Below the pieces are notes generated by a model. That model was given only the letters and a program-made list of their open reading frames with translations, was not told the DNA's origin and did not search any database. A stretch of 64,000 nucleotides of DNA, taken from positions 89,922 to 153,921 of the forward strand of contig NZ_JOEY01000027.1 of assembly GCF_000718165.1 (NCBI RefSeq), given 5' to 3'. This stretch comes from Streptomyces fulvoviolaceus (GTDB lineage Bacteria > Actinomycetota > Actinomycetes > Streptomycetales > Streptomycetaceae). The stretch's first letter is position 1, and each line of letters opens with the position of its first letter. Below, piece after piece: positions 24,964 to 33,110 of this stretch. The position numbers and the translations under genes were made by a program.

Positions 24964-25965
24964 TCAGGGAAGCTTGAGTACGTAAACCGGGTCCCCGTCC
25001 TCGCTGCCGCCGCGGGAGTGGATGCAGGCGTGCTTGCGCAGCAGGCGCAGGCATTCGTTGACACGGTGCACCGAGAGTCCCGTCCGGGCCGCGATCGAGG
25101 CCAGCGGCTGGCGTAGCTCGCCCCGCTCGACCAGAACCGGCGCGATCACCACCGCCACCGTCCAGACGTCCTCGGTCACGGACAACCGCTGCCGCCAGTC
25201 GGCCAGGACGGACTCCGTGGTGGGGCGCGCGGAGAAGCCGGGTTCGGGTGCCGGGCGGTCGAGGGCCAGTACGTCGAGCCGGTTCGCGATGCGGTCCATG
25301 GCTTGGGCGATGGTCTGCTGCGCGGTGAGGGTGGAACGCTGCAACTCCAGCATCTCTCGTTGCATTCCCACCATTTCCTGCTGCGTCTCCGCCATCTCTT
25401 TCTGCAGGGCGAGTGACTTGTGCTGGGCGACGGCGAATTGCTCGTCCGCCTGAAGATTGCGCTCTTCGAGCCGGACGATGGCCTCGGCGACCTGTTCCGG
25501 CATGGCGTACGCGACCGGAGCCCCCGGGCCGGCGGGCTGCACCTCGGCCTCCTCAAGGGTGTAGGAACCCTCGCGCTGAACGGTCTCGATCACCTCGGCG
25601 ACCCACTGCTTGAAGGGTTCGCAGGAGGGCTTGGTGCAGGCGCTGACGAGAAGGATCAGGCCTTGGAGGTCGATGAGATTCAGGTCTCGACGCCACTCCC
25701 TACCTGCGGGAATGCTGAGACAGTGACTTCCAGTCACTGTCTCAAGAATCTCTCGATGTTCCTCCGGGACATGGTCGAGGAGAGCCTTTCGAGGGGTGGT
25801 GTACCCCAACTTCTTGCAGACATCCACCGCCGGAAACCAGTGCGTCCCGTCCGGCGTGGTCAGCCTTCGGATCCGGGTCCCGGTCGCCGCGTAGACGAAG
25901 TCGCTGGCATCGATCGCGTCGTGCTGTGTCCGAGGGTCGGGCTGGTGCTTGCTGGGTTCGATCAT
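24964..25965 (-). CDS. BRO-N domain protein with coiled coil and C-terminal winged-helix-like domain
   Basis: 333 residues from ATG 25965, set by GGAGG 8 nt upstream. The BRO-N domain (about residues 18-135) contains SDFVYAATG, WFPAVDVCKKLGY and the DLNLIDLQGLILLV core known from baculovirus BRO and phage antirepressor proteins. A Gln/Glu-rich coiled coil follows (about 160-235; EMAETQQEMVGMQREMLELQ). The last 80 residues look like a winged helix (PLASIAARTGLSVHRVNECL). The function in Streptomyces is unknown; DNA binding is likely from the domain. A second, decayed gene with the same N-terminus lies at 47470-47765, so this family has been mobile or duplicated here. Confidence 0.82.
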   Translation of the reverse strand: MIEPSKHQPDPRTQHDAIDASDFVYAATGTRIRRLTTPDGTHWFPAVDVCKKLGYTTPRKALLDHVPEEHREILETVTGSHCLSIPAGREWRRDLNLIDLQGLILLVSACTKPSCEPFKQWVAEVIETVQREGSYTLEEAEVQPAGPGAPVAYAMPEQVAEAIVRLEERNLQADEQFAVAQHKSLALQKEMAETQQEMVGMQREMLELQRSTLTAQQTIAQAMDRIANRLDVLALDRPAPEPGFSARPTTESVLADWRQRLSVTEDVWTVAVVIAPVLVERGELRQPLASIAARTGLSVHRVNECLRLLRKHACIHSRGGSEDGDPVYVLKLP

Positions 25966-26098
25966 GTGAACCACCTCCGCCGCGGACCGTAGGGCGGAGG
26001 AAATCGAACATGCCAGCCCGTGCATGGATGTTCACGATTGCGAGCGAAGATCACCGATCCCGCTACGCCGGACGGCCAGTGCGTGCATGACGGAGGGC

Positions 26099-27385
26099 TC
26101 AGCGGCGCAGTGCCTCCGCCGGTTCGACGCGTGCCGCGCGCCAGGCCGGGTAGAGGCCGGCGAGCAGGCCTGTCAGGAGGCCGATCGCGGGGGCCGTCGC
26201 GGCCGTCGCCGGGTGGATTACCGGTGTCCAGTCGCGGATTGCCGCGACCGTCACCACGGTCAGGACGCCCAGGGACGTGCCGACCAGGCCGCCCAGTGTG
26301 CCGAGTGCGGCCGACTCCGCGAGGAACTGGACCGTGATGTGGCGGCCGCGTGCGCCCAGGGCCCGGCGCAGACCGATCTCTCCCGTGCGTTCCAGGACGG
26401 CGACCAGTGTGGTGTTGGCGATGCCCACCGCGCCGATGACCAGGCAGATCGCCGCGAGGAGGAGGAAGAGCCGGCTGAGGTCGTCGCCCACCCCGGTCCG
26501 TAGGGCGCGGGGGTCGGGGGGCGGTACGACCTTGAAGTACGCGGGATGGTCGGGGCGCAGCGCGGTCGCGGCCTCGTGGGCGATCTGCGTGGCCGCACCG
26601 AGCCGGGTCGAGACCAGCATCTTCGCGCCGCCCGACTCCGGTGCGCCCCAGATACGTTCCGCGGTGGTGCGCGGTACGACTACCGACAGCAGCAGGTCGG
26701 CCTTGCGGTCGGTGGCGGAGACGATGCCGGTGACGGTGAAGGGCCGGCTGCCGATGAAGATCGCCGGGTGGGTCTCCAGCGTGGTGATGCCGAGCCGTTC
26801 GGCGACGCCCGCGCCGATGACGGCCACGGGTGCCGCCTGGTCGGAGGCGTAGGCGTCGTAGACCCTGCCCTCCGCGAGCCGGGTCCCCGCCGCGGCGAAC
26901 ACGCCGGGCGAGGCGGCCACCACGTCGATTCCGCTCTGGGTACCGGTACTGCCGTCGCCCACGGGAGAGGAACGTACCGGGGTGTCCGGGTCGAGCCGCA
27001 CCGGCCAGTACACGCCCGCGTGTTCGACGCCGTGCAGCCGGCCGATGCGGGCGTCGGCGTCCGCCGGGAAGGCGAGCCCCGCGAACTCGTCCTGTTCGTG
27101 GGCGACGTCCTCGATGCTCACCTCGGTCGCGCTGAGCGCGTTGAACCGTGTGTCGATCTGGGCGGAGGCGGTGGCCGTCAGGCCGAGGATCGCCACGAAC
27201 GTGCCCACGCCGAGCACCGTCCCCAGGGCGGTCAGCGCGGAGCGCGCCGGACGTTGCAGCATCCCCGCGAGGGACTCCGAGAGCACGTCACGCCAGCCGA
27301 ACACGGAGGGTGGGATGCGGTGTTCCGCCGCCGCCCGCGGGGTCCTCGCCCGGATCAGGCTTCTCGCCCCGATCGCGCCCTTCAC
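26099..27385 (-). CDS. MacB/FtsX-type ABC transporter permease
   Basis: 428 residues. Four-helix MacB architecture: TM1 at about residues 50-75 (LTALGTVLGVGTFVAILGL), a large extracytoplasmic MacB periplasmic-core-like domain (about 76-300), then three C-terminal helices with the FtsX signature LERTGEIGLRRALGARGRHI. It ends WRAARVEPAEALRR, the usual family terminus. With the ATPase and the membrane-fusion-like protein upstream it forms a three-gene mechanotransmission ABC system. Substrate unknown; peptides, siderophores or lipoproteins are typical. It overlaps the ATPase gene by 4 bp. Confidence 0.92.
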   Translation of the reverse strand: MKGAIGARSLIRARTPRAAAEHRIPPSVFGWRDVLSESLAGMLQRPARSALTALGTVLGVGTFVAILGLTATASAQIDTRFNALSATEVSIEDVAHEQDEFAGLAFPADADARIGRLHGVEHAGVYWPVRLDPDTPVRSSPVGDGSTGTQSGIDVVAASPGVFAAAGTRLAEGRVYDAYASDQAAPVAVIGAGVAERLGITTLETHPAIFIGSRPFTVTGIVSATDRKADLLLSVVVPRTTAERIWGAPESGGAKMLVSTRLGAATQIAHEAATALRPDHPAYFKVVPPPDPRALRTGVGDDLSRLFLLLAAICLVIGAVGIANTTLVAVLERTGEIGLRRALGARGRHITVQFLAESAALGTLGGLVGTSLGVLTVVTVAAIRDWTPVIHPATAATAPAIGLLTGLLAGLYPAWRAARVEPAEALRR

Positions 27386-28122
27386 GCGACCGCCTCGGAC
27401 GACGGGGTCTCCGGCGTGTTCGGTGTTTCCGGCATCTCAGGTCCATCGCTCAGAACCCCGTCCCGTATCGCCACCGTCCGTTCGGCGCGGGCGGCGACCA
27501 GGGGGTCGTGGGTGATGACCAGGACGGTCATGCCGTCCGCGTGCAGTTCCTCCAGCAGGGCAAGTACCGACTCGGCGTTGGCCGTGTCGAGGTTTCCGGT
27601 CGGTTCGTCGCACAGCAGCAGGGAGGGGCGGGCCACCAGCGCCCGCGCGATGGCGACCCGCTGCCGCTCGCCGCCGGAGAGGCGGGTGGGCAGGGCGTCG
27701 ATGCGATGGCCGAGGCCCACCCGCTCGAGCGCCCGGCGGGCCAGGGGCACCCGGTCCCGGCGGGGGGCGCCGTTGTAGACCATGGCGAGCGTGACGTTCT
27801 CCACGGCGCTGCGCTGGGGCAGCAGATGGAAGGACTGGAAGACGAACCCGATGCGTCGCCCGCGCAGGGCCGTGCGGTCCGCGTCCCGGAGGGCGCCCGT
27901 GTCGATGCCGTCCAGGAGATACGTCCCGCTGGTGGGCCCGTCGAGCAGCCCGGCGATGTTGAGGAACGTGGACTTCCCGGATCCCGACGGACCCACGACG
28001 GCGACGAACTCGCCCCGTTCTATGGTCAGTTCGCAGGGCCGGAGAGCGGCCACGGGCGGCGGCCCCGGGTACGTCAGCCCGACCCCGCGGAACTCGATGA
28101 CCGGCGCGGACGCCGCCGTCAC
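27382..28122 (-). CDS. MacB/LolD-type ABC transporter ATP-binding protein
   Basis: 246 residues. Walker A GPSGSGKST (about residue 43), signature LSGGERQRVAIARAL, Walker B LLLCDEPTGNLD, H-loop VITHD. Matches the LolD/MacB/FtsE ATPase group that partners FtsX-like permeases. Overlaps its neighbours by 4 bp on each side, so the operon is translationally coupled. The acidic/Thr-rich C-terminal tail after about residue 225 is nonconserved. Confidence 0.93.
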   Translation of the reverse strand: MTAASAPVIEFRGVGLTYPGPPPVAALRPCELTIERGEFVAVVGPSGSGKSTFLNIAGLLDGPTSGTYLLDGIDTGALRDADRTALRGRRIGFVFQSFHLLPQRSAVENVTLAMVYNGAPRRDRVPLARRALERVGLGHRIDALPTRLSGGERQRVAIARALVARPSLLLCDEPTGNLDTANAESVLALLEELHADGMTVLVITHDPLVAARAERTVAIRDGVLSDGPEMPETPNTPETPSSEAVA

Positions 28123-29687
28123 GAGGTCCCCTCGGCGGAATCAGCGGAATCAGCGGAATCGATGGAATCGCCGGACGCGCGGGGCACTCCCGTGACCACC
28201 TGGTCGCCCTGTATGAGACCGCCGCTCCCGGCCACCGGCACGACGGCCACGAACCCGTCGCCCGAGGTGCCCGCCCGTACCTCCACCCGCCGCCTGGCAC
28301 CGCTCGCCTCGACCACGGTCACAGTGGTCCGCCCGTCCGCGCCGGAGCTGATCGCGGTGATGGGTACGACCAGCGCCTTCCCCTCGGTCGACGCCGCGAT
28401 GACGGTGACGCGTACGTCCTGTCCGGTGAGTTCGGCGTTCAGGGGCTTGTCGGGGGTGATCTGCACGAGCCGGCCCTGGGCGCTCTGGCTCTGAGCGGTC
28501 CCGGCCTCCCCGGCCTCCCCGTTCTGCCCCTGCTCCCCGGATGTGGCGGGTGGGTCGGAGACGGAGGTGACCTCGCCCCGCGCGGACGTGCCGCTCACCT
28601 CGGAGTAGATCTCGGCCCGGCGTCCGGAACGTATGAGGTCCTTCTGGTACTCGGGGACGTACGCCTGCACGACCAGCCGGCCCGCGGACAGCGTCATAGC
28701 GGTCCCGGACGCCTCACCCCCGACCTTGGCGGAGACCGAGCCGACGCGCGCCGGGAAGCTCTGCACGAACACCACCTCGGCGGCGGGCAGTATCGGCCCC
28801 GCGGCCGCCTCGGCGGCGGTGAGCTTCGCGCGGGCGTCGGCGAGGTCCTCCCGCGCCCGGCGCACGGCCTTGCCCTGGCTCGCGGTGTCCTCGTCGCCCG
28901 CCTCGCTCGTCGAACGCCCGGAATCCGTAACTGTGTTGGCCGACGCCAGCGCGTCCTCGGTGTCCTCCAGAGCGCGTTCGGCGGCGGTGACCTGGCCGCG
29001 GGCGTCCTCGACGGGGTCGCCCTCGCCGTCGTACGCGGAGACGGGTTCGTAACCCAGCGTCGCGTAGAAGGAGTTGAGCGCTGCCTTCGTGCCGGAGCCG
29101 AAACGGCCCGTGGTGTCGGGGGCGGTGTCGTGGCCCAGTTTCCGCAGCGCGCGCTGGAGTTGGCGTACGTCGTCGCCCGTGGCGCCGGGACGCAGGTCGC
29201 GGTACACGGGGAGACTTCCCTGCAGCGTGAACACGGGCCGGCCGGACACCTCCATCAGGAGCCGTCCCGCCTTCACGGTGTCCCCGGCCCGCACCGGAAT
29301 CCTGGTGATCACCGCTCGCGCCGCGCCCTCACCGGCGGGTACCTGGGGAATCACCTCGACCGTCTGTCCGGCCACCACCTGACCTCGGGTGATGACCGAC
29401 GAGGTGAGCACCCGGTGCTCCACGGGGGCGGTCAGCACGTCGGGCGAGGGCGCCCCGGCCTCCGCGGCCACCTGCGCGGGCGACTTCACCAGCAGCGCCG
29501 CGCCGAGTCCGCCGAGGGTCGCGAGTACGGCGCCCAGGGCCACGGCGACCACCCATCGGCGCCGGCCGGCCATACCGCTCGGCCCCGACTCCGGCCCGCC
29601 CGGCCGGGCGACCTCGGTTTCCGTCGGCCGGTCCGGGTCCGTTTCCCTGCCCCGGTCCGCCTCGGCGGCCCCCCTGACCTGCGTCAT
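28119..29687 (-). CDS. Membrane-fusion-like protein with peptidoglycan-binding domain (MacA-like partner)
   Basis: 522 residues from ATG 29687 (GAAGGA 5 nt upstream). A cytoplasmic Pro/Glu-rich N-terminus, one TM helix (about 45-67; VVAVALGAVLATLGGLGAALLV), then an HlyD/MacA-like barrel-sandwich half (TAPVEHRVLTSSVITRGQV). A PG_binding_1 domain follows (about 190-235; GDDVRQLQRALRKLGHDT), then a helical region (alpha-hairpin, about 260-320) and second half with VQSFPARVGSVSAKVG and barrel domains. It probably couples the MacB-like permease to the cell wall in this Gram-positive setting. The Ser/Ala/Asp-repeat tail (SIDSADSADSAEG) is low complexity. Confidence 0.85.
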   Translation of the reverse strand: MTQVRGAAEADRGRETDPDRPTETEVARPGGPESGPSGMAGRRRWVVAVALGAVLATLGGLGAALLVKSPAQVAAEAGAPSPDVLTAPVEHRVLTSSVITRGQVVAGQTVEVIPQVPAGEGAARAVITRIPVRAGDTVKAGRLLMEVSGRPVFTLQGSLPVYRDLRPGATGDDVRQLQRALRKLGHDTAPDTTGRFGSGTKAALNSFYATLGYEPVSAYDGEGDPVEDARGQVTAAERALEDTEDALASANTVTDSGRSTSEAGDEDTASQGKAVRRAREDLADARAKLTAAEAAAGPILPAAEVVFVQSFPARVGSVSAKVGGEASGTAMTLSAGRLVVQAYVPEYQKDLIRSGRRAEIYSEVSGTSARGEVTSVSDPPATSGEQGQNGEAGEAGTAQSQSAQGRLVQITPDKPLNAELTGQDVRVTVIAASTEGKALVVPITAISSGADGRTTVTVVEASGARRRVEVRAGTSGDGFVAVVPVAGSGGLIQGDQVVTGVPRASGDSIDSADSADSAEGTS

Positions 29688-29721
29688 CGCTGTCCTTCGT
29701 CGTCGCTCCGGCGTACGCGGT

Positions 29722-30114
29722 TCAGCCGCCGGCGATGCCACCGTCCGAGCCCGGAGAGCACTTCTCGGAGACGGCGAGGAACACGGCCGTCTTGAACGTC
29801 GCCGCCTCGTCGCCCGCCAACTCGACCTGCGCGTCGTCGGATCGGGATCCGGGAACTCGAGGAAGCCGTTCTCGCGCACGCGAGCGCTGAACTTCTCCGG
29901 CCACGACCATGGCCGGAGCCGCCGACGTGGCACCGGGCAGCAGACCGACGCACTTCGCCCGGGCACTGACCAGGTAGGCGTCGTCGTTCTGCCCTTGTCC
30001 ACGCGGAGTTGGCTGTCGACGAGCTGTTCCAGGACGACGCCGTTGTCTTCGAGACAGCCGTGGTAGGCCTGTTCCCGGGCAAACAGGCTCCCGTGATCAT
30101 GGGGTGGCAGAGCT
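29722..30114 (-). pseudogene. Decayed gene for a conserved actinobacterial exported protein (three frameshifts)
   Basis: Reading minus-strand frames in turn gives a continuous protein: REQAYHGCLEDNGVVLEQ...DSQLRVDKG, then in another frame QNDDAYLVSARAKCVGLLPG, then back to KFSARVRENGFLEFPDPDP, then again to DDAQVELAGDEAATFKT...SEKCSPGSDGGIAGG and a stop at 29722. At least three frame changes occur in 390 bp. The CLEDNG / VRENGF-FPDPD pattern resembles a family of small Streptomyces exported proteins found near such ABC operons (from memory). The signal peptide and start are missing; an in-frame stop lies upstream near 30115, just before the large palindrome. It precedes the MacA-like gene in the same orientation and was probably the operon's first gene. 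Confidence 0.7.
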
Positions 30115-30125
30115 TAGGCCCGCCC

Positions 30126-30171
30126 GAATCTGATCGTCTACTGTCCCTGGGGACAGTAGACGATCAGATTC
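30126..30171. repeat. 46-bp perfect palindrome (22-bp arms, 2-nt centre)
   Basis: Left arm 30126-30147 begins GAATCTGATCG and ends CTGTCCC; the right arm 30150-30171 is its exact reverse complement; centre TG. Much more AT-rich than the surroundings and without a T tract. It separates the decayed gene from the secreted-protein cassette. It could be a terminator, a large operator, or the scar or recognition site of a mobile element. Confidence 0.9.
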
Positions 30172-30191
30172 AGCCTTGATTCACTCTTCCT

Positions 30192-30220
30192 TTGCAGGAT
30201 CTTGATGATTCAATTGCATA
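30192..30220 (+). promoter_or_regulatory. Possible promoter of the secreted-protein cassette
   Basis: TTGCAG (30192-30197) and TGCATA (30215-30220) with a 17-bp spacer, in a locally AT-rich stretch 16 bp before the TTG start. The match is moderate. Confidence 0.3.
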
Positions 30221-30235
30221 GGACAGGGGGCGGAG

Positions 30236-30664
30236 TTGAACGGCAGCAGAACGGTGAGACGTGTCTCGGCACTCGCTGTATCGGTGGTCGCGGTCGGCGG
30301 GCTCGCACTGAGCACCGCGGGACCGGCGGCGGCCGTCGATCAGGACGACGGCATCCTGGAGGCAGGGGAGTTCGGCCTCTACTACTACTCGAGCCGGGGC
30401 GGCTGCGTCTTTGACCTCCTCGCCGGGGACAACGACTTCGCCAACAACGACTTCAAGGACCGCCCGACCTATGTGAACTGCGAAGGTGAAGGGGAGACGG
30501 TGAACGACAACACGGCGTCGTACTGGAACCGCGACACCACGATGTGGTACGTCTACACCGATTCGTTCCATGAGGGCATTCGGGGCGATCTCCCCGCCGG
30601 TCACGTCGGCAACGCCTCCTCTACCTTCAAGAACAAGATCTCGTCGAGCTATTGGTACCTCTGA
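30236..30664 (+). CDS. Small secreted protein, peptidase-inhibitor I36-like
   Basis: 142 residues from TTG 30236 (purine-rich GGGGGCGGAG directly upstream). A signal peptide (RRVSALAVSVVAVGGLALST...AAA) is likely cleaved near residue 34. The mature part of about 110 residues contains EFGLYYYSSRGGCVFDL and a second cysteine in TYVNC, probably one disulfide, and a C-terminal Phe/Trp-rich end. The pattern resembles the SMPI/I36 beta-gamma-crystallin-like inhibitors of Streptomyces, but I cannot confirm inhibitory activity. Its last codons overlap the start of the next gene. It opens a three-gene cassette ending at the terminator 31941. Confidence 0.7.
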   Translation: MNGSRTVRRVSALAVSVVAVGGLALSTAGPAAAVDQDDGILEAGEFGLYYYSSRGGCVFDLLAGDNDFANNDFKDRPTYVNCEGEGETVNDNTASYWNRDTTMWYVYTDSFHEGIRGDLPAGHVGNASSTFKNKISSSYWYL

Positions 30665-31596
30665 ACCGGCTCCGTGTGACCGCGTTCGGCGCCGTTCTTG
30701 CCCTGGCGGGCTGCTCCGCCGGCGGCTCGGACGGCGCCGGCGGGAGCACCGAACCCACCGTGACCTCCACGCCCACGATGCTCAGGACCGCCGACGTGAG
30801 CTTCCCAATGGACGCCTACGAAGCCACCGCCGAGCAGCAGGTCACGCTCGCGCGGGCCCAGGGCGTCCTCACCAGCCGGTGCATGGCCCGCCTCGGCTTC
30901 ACCTACCAGGCCCCCGAGCGGCCCGTCAGCTCGGCGAGCGGGTCGAACGCCCGGGTCTTCGGCCTGGTGGACCCAGACACGGCCGCCCGGTACGGCTACC
31001 TGAACCCCGGGACGGCCAACGCCCCGGTGCGAGCGGCCACGGGGTCGCTGACCGAGGCCGAGCAGCTGGCGCTCAGCGGCGAGGACGACCTCGACCCGGC
31101 CGACGTGCCCGCGAACCTGGAGGAGGCCGAGAAGTCCGGCGGCAGCGACGTGACGTTCAACGGGGAGCGGGTGCCCGTCGGCGGCTGCGTCCGGGAGTCC
31201 TACCTCAAGCTCTACGCGCGCAAGGCGAACGAGGTCGACATCCTCTTCGTGTTCAACCTCAAGAGCGACGCAGAGTCGAAGGCGCGCGAGGACTCCCGGG
31301 TCCGCGCGGTCGACAAGCGCTGGTCGTCCTGTATGGCGAAGGCGGGGTACGAACTCACGGGTCCCGTGAACGCGGTCAAGGAACTGGGCCTCACCGAGTC
31401 GGACCTGTCCAGTCCCAGAGCGGTCACCGCGGCCAAGGCCGACGTGGCGTGCAAGCAGCGGGTCAACCTCGTAGGAGTGCGTTACGCGGTGACGACCGCC
31501 TACCAGCGCCGGCTGATCGAGGAGAACGCGCAGACCTTGTCGCTGGCCAAGGAACAGCTGGAGAGCCGGCTGCTGCTGGCGGCCGAACTGACCTGA
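30652..31596 (+). CDS. Lipoprotein of unknown function
   Basis: 314 residues from TTG 30652; GTG 30676 is an alternative but would lose the positively charged n-region. A lipobox LALAGC places the lipidated cysteine near residue 21, followed by a Gly/Ser/Thr linker. The rest is a soluble, highly charged alpha-helical domain with four or so cysteines (SRCMARLGF, VGGCVRESY, SSCMAKAGYEL, DVACKQRVN) spaced as if forming disulfides. I do not recognise a family with known function. It overlaps the upstream gene by 13 bp, so it is translated with it. Confidence 0.72.
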   Translation: MVPLNRLRVTAFGAVLALAGCSAGGSDGAGGSTEPTVTSTPTMLRTADVSFPMDAYEATAEQQVTLARAQGVLTSRCMARLGFTYQAPERPVSSASGSNARVFGLVDPDTAARYGYLNPGTANAPVRAATGSLTEAEQLALSGEDDLDPADVPANLEEAEKSGGSDVTFNGERVPVGGCVRESYLKLYARKANEVDILFVFNLKSDAESKAREDSRVRAVDKRWSSCMAKAGYELTGPVNAVKELGLTESDLSSPRAVTAAKADVACKQRVNLVGVRYAVTTAYQRRLIEENAQTLSLAKEQLESRLLLAAELT

Positions 31597-31624
31597 ACAG
31601 CCTGATCCGACCCGAGACGACCTG

Positions 31625-31933
31625 ATGCCGAACTCATGTGGGCTGTGCCGGCTGCCCGATTCGCTGCGCGAGATCCTGGGCACGGCCCTCTCCCGGCTGC
31701 CCACTCTCACTGACCGGGAGCGCCAGATCCTCGGGCGGCTCGTCTCCTCCGAGGAGTACGGCGAACTCGCGCGGTCGCTCGGGATATCGGAGCGCACGGT
31801 CAAGTTCCATGTCGCGAACCTGCGCAACAAGCTGGGCGGGCTGAGTCGGCTCCAGTTGTGCCAGGTGGCCCTGCTCGATCTGACGTGCCTGCCGGACACC
31901 GCCGGGATCTGCGCCGCGCATCCGGCGCGATGA
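31625..31933 (+). CDS. Stand-alone LuxR-type HTH protein
   Basis: 102 residues. The LuxR/GerE helix-turn-helix (about residues 27-82; LTDRERQILGRLVSSEEYGE, LGISERTVKFHVANLRNKLG) makes up most of the protein. No receiver or sensor domain is present. The N- and C-termini contain two cysteines each (SCGLC, CLPDTAGIC), which might bind metal or form disulfides. It is 28 bp after the lipoprotein gene and ends at a strong terminator, so it may regulate the cassette. Coding confidence comes from the domain. Confidence 0.8.
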   Translation: MPNSCGLCRLPDSLREILGTALSRLPTLTDRERQILGRLVSSEEYGELARSLGISERTVKFHVANLRNKLGGLSRLQLCQVALLDLTCLPDTAGICAAHPAR

Positions 31934-31940
31934 AAGGGCG

Positions 31941-31970
31941 AGGCCCGCCGCGTTCGTCCGCGGCGGGCCT
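31941..31970. terminator. Terminator of the LuxR cassette, shared with the convergent DD-peptidase gene
   Basis: Perfect 12-bp stem AGGCCCGCCGCG/CGCGGCGGGCCT, loop TTCGTC, followed by TTCCC on the plus strand. Confidence 0.9.
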
Positions 31971-32002
31971 TTCCCAGCTTCGAGTCCCTGCTTCGAGGGG
32001 TG

Positions 32003-32902
32003 TCAGCTGATCTTGGCGTAGCCGTAGTTGATGAGCTTCTTCACGTCCGCGGTGCGGTTGGCCGCCGAGGAGGCGGTCATGACGGCGCCCATCACCGACT
32101 CGCCGTTGAGCGTGGCGGCGAAGACGAGGCAGTACTTGGCCTCGGTGCCGGAGCCGGTCTTGATGCCGAGCGTGCCGTTCCAGCCGAGCAGCGTGTTGGT
32201 GTTGTCCCAGGCCGCCATCGTCCGGGTGGAACCGGACTTGGTGATGGTCTTCGCCTTGTACGACTTGGTCTTCACGACGGACTTGAACGTGGAGCTCTTC
32301 ATCGCGCTGCGGGCGAGCAGCGTCAGGTCCTTCGGCGTCGAGTAGTTCGAGCCGTTGCTTATGCCGTCGAACGAGTCGAAGTGCGAGTTCGTCATGCCGA
32401 GCTGCTTCGCCTTGTTGTTCATCTTGGCGATGAAGTTCTTCACGCGAGCGGACACCGTCGAGCCGGTACCGAACTTGTCGGCGAGGGCCATCGCGGCGTC
32501 GCAGCCGGACGGCAGCATCATCCCGTAGAGCAGCTGGCGGACGGTGACCTTGTCACCGACGATCAGGTGGGCGGACGAGGCGCCCTTCGACACGATGTAG
32601 TCGCTGTACGCCTTCTTGATCGTGACCTTGGCGTCCAGGTTCAGGTTCGACTGCGTGAGCACGACCTTCGCGGTCATGATCTTCGTGGTGGAGGCGGTGA
32701 GCCGGTGGGTGTTCGGCGACTTGTAGAAGAGGGTCTTACCGGTCGAGCTGTTCATCAGGTACCCGCCCTTGGCGGTGATGGTGGGCGCGGTCACAGCCTG
32801 CGCCGGTGCCGCAGTGAGAGCTCCGGTGGCGAGCACTGCGCCCGTCGTCACAGCGACGGCTGCGGCTCTGCGGAAACGGAAACCCTTGGTGGCGGTTATC
32901 AA
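32003..32902 (-). CDS. K15-type DD-transpeptidase / D-alanyl-D-alanine carboxypeptidase (family S11)
   Basis: 299 residues from TTG 32902, the only start giving a normal signal peptide (FRFRRAAAVAVTTGAVLATG..., cleaved near residue 36); GGGG lies 8 nt upstream. Catalytic motifs are S71-T-T-K74, S132-G-C134 and K-T-G (GIKTGSGTEAKYC). The second motif is Ser-Gly-Cys instead of the usual Ser-x-Asn, a hallmark of the well-studied Streptomyces K15 penicillin-binding DD-transpeptidase, which also has similar length. It is a low-molecular-mass secreted PBP acting on peptidoglycan stem peptides. Confidence 0.9.
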   Translation of the reverse strand: MITATKGFRFRRAAAVAVTTGAVLATGALTAAPAQAVTAPTITAKGGYLMNSSTGKTLFYKSPNTHRLTASTTKIMTAKVVLTQSNLNLDAKVTIKKAYSDYIVSKGASSAHLIVGDKVTVRQLLYGMMLPSGCDAAMALADKFGTGSTVSARVKNFIAKMNNKAKQLGMTNSHFDSFDGISNGSNYSTPKDLTLLARSAMKSSTFKSVVKTKSYKAKTITKSGSTRTMAAWDNTNTLLGWNGTLGIKTGSGTEAKYCLVFAATLNGESVMGAVMTASSAANRTADVKKLINYGYAKIS

Positions 32903-33098
32903 CTCAAATACCCCGAATACGTTGAATGCCCCTGGAATGCGGCCGAGTTGGTGGAGAGGAAAGCGGGGCCGCACGTGTGTGACACGTAACTAGCACGGAA
33001 GGTTGTGCAACAGCTGGGGTGAGTGTGGCGTCCTTCGATGAGGGGTTTTGCCGGGGTCCGAATGGTGGACGGGGTCCGCCATGCGTACGTGTTGTATC

Positions 33099-33110
33099 TA
33101 AGATGTACTC
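33099..33110 (+). promoter_or_regulatory. -10 element indicating a leaderless GntR transcript
   Basis: TAAGAT (33099-33104) lies 6 nt before the ATG at 33111, and no Shine-Dalgarno is present, the standard layout of actinobacterial leaderless mRNAs. An imperfect palindrome TGTATCT-A-AGATGTA overlaps it and could be the GntR operator. Confidence 0.5.

Noticed and set aside
24964..25965. BRO-N gene as evidence of a prophage
   Set aside because: No integrase, capsid, portal or lysis genes and no att repeats nearby; flanking genes are chromosomal.
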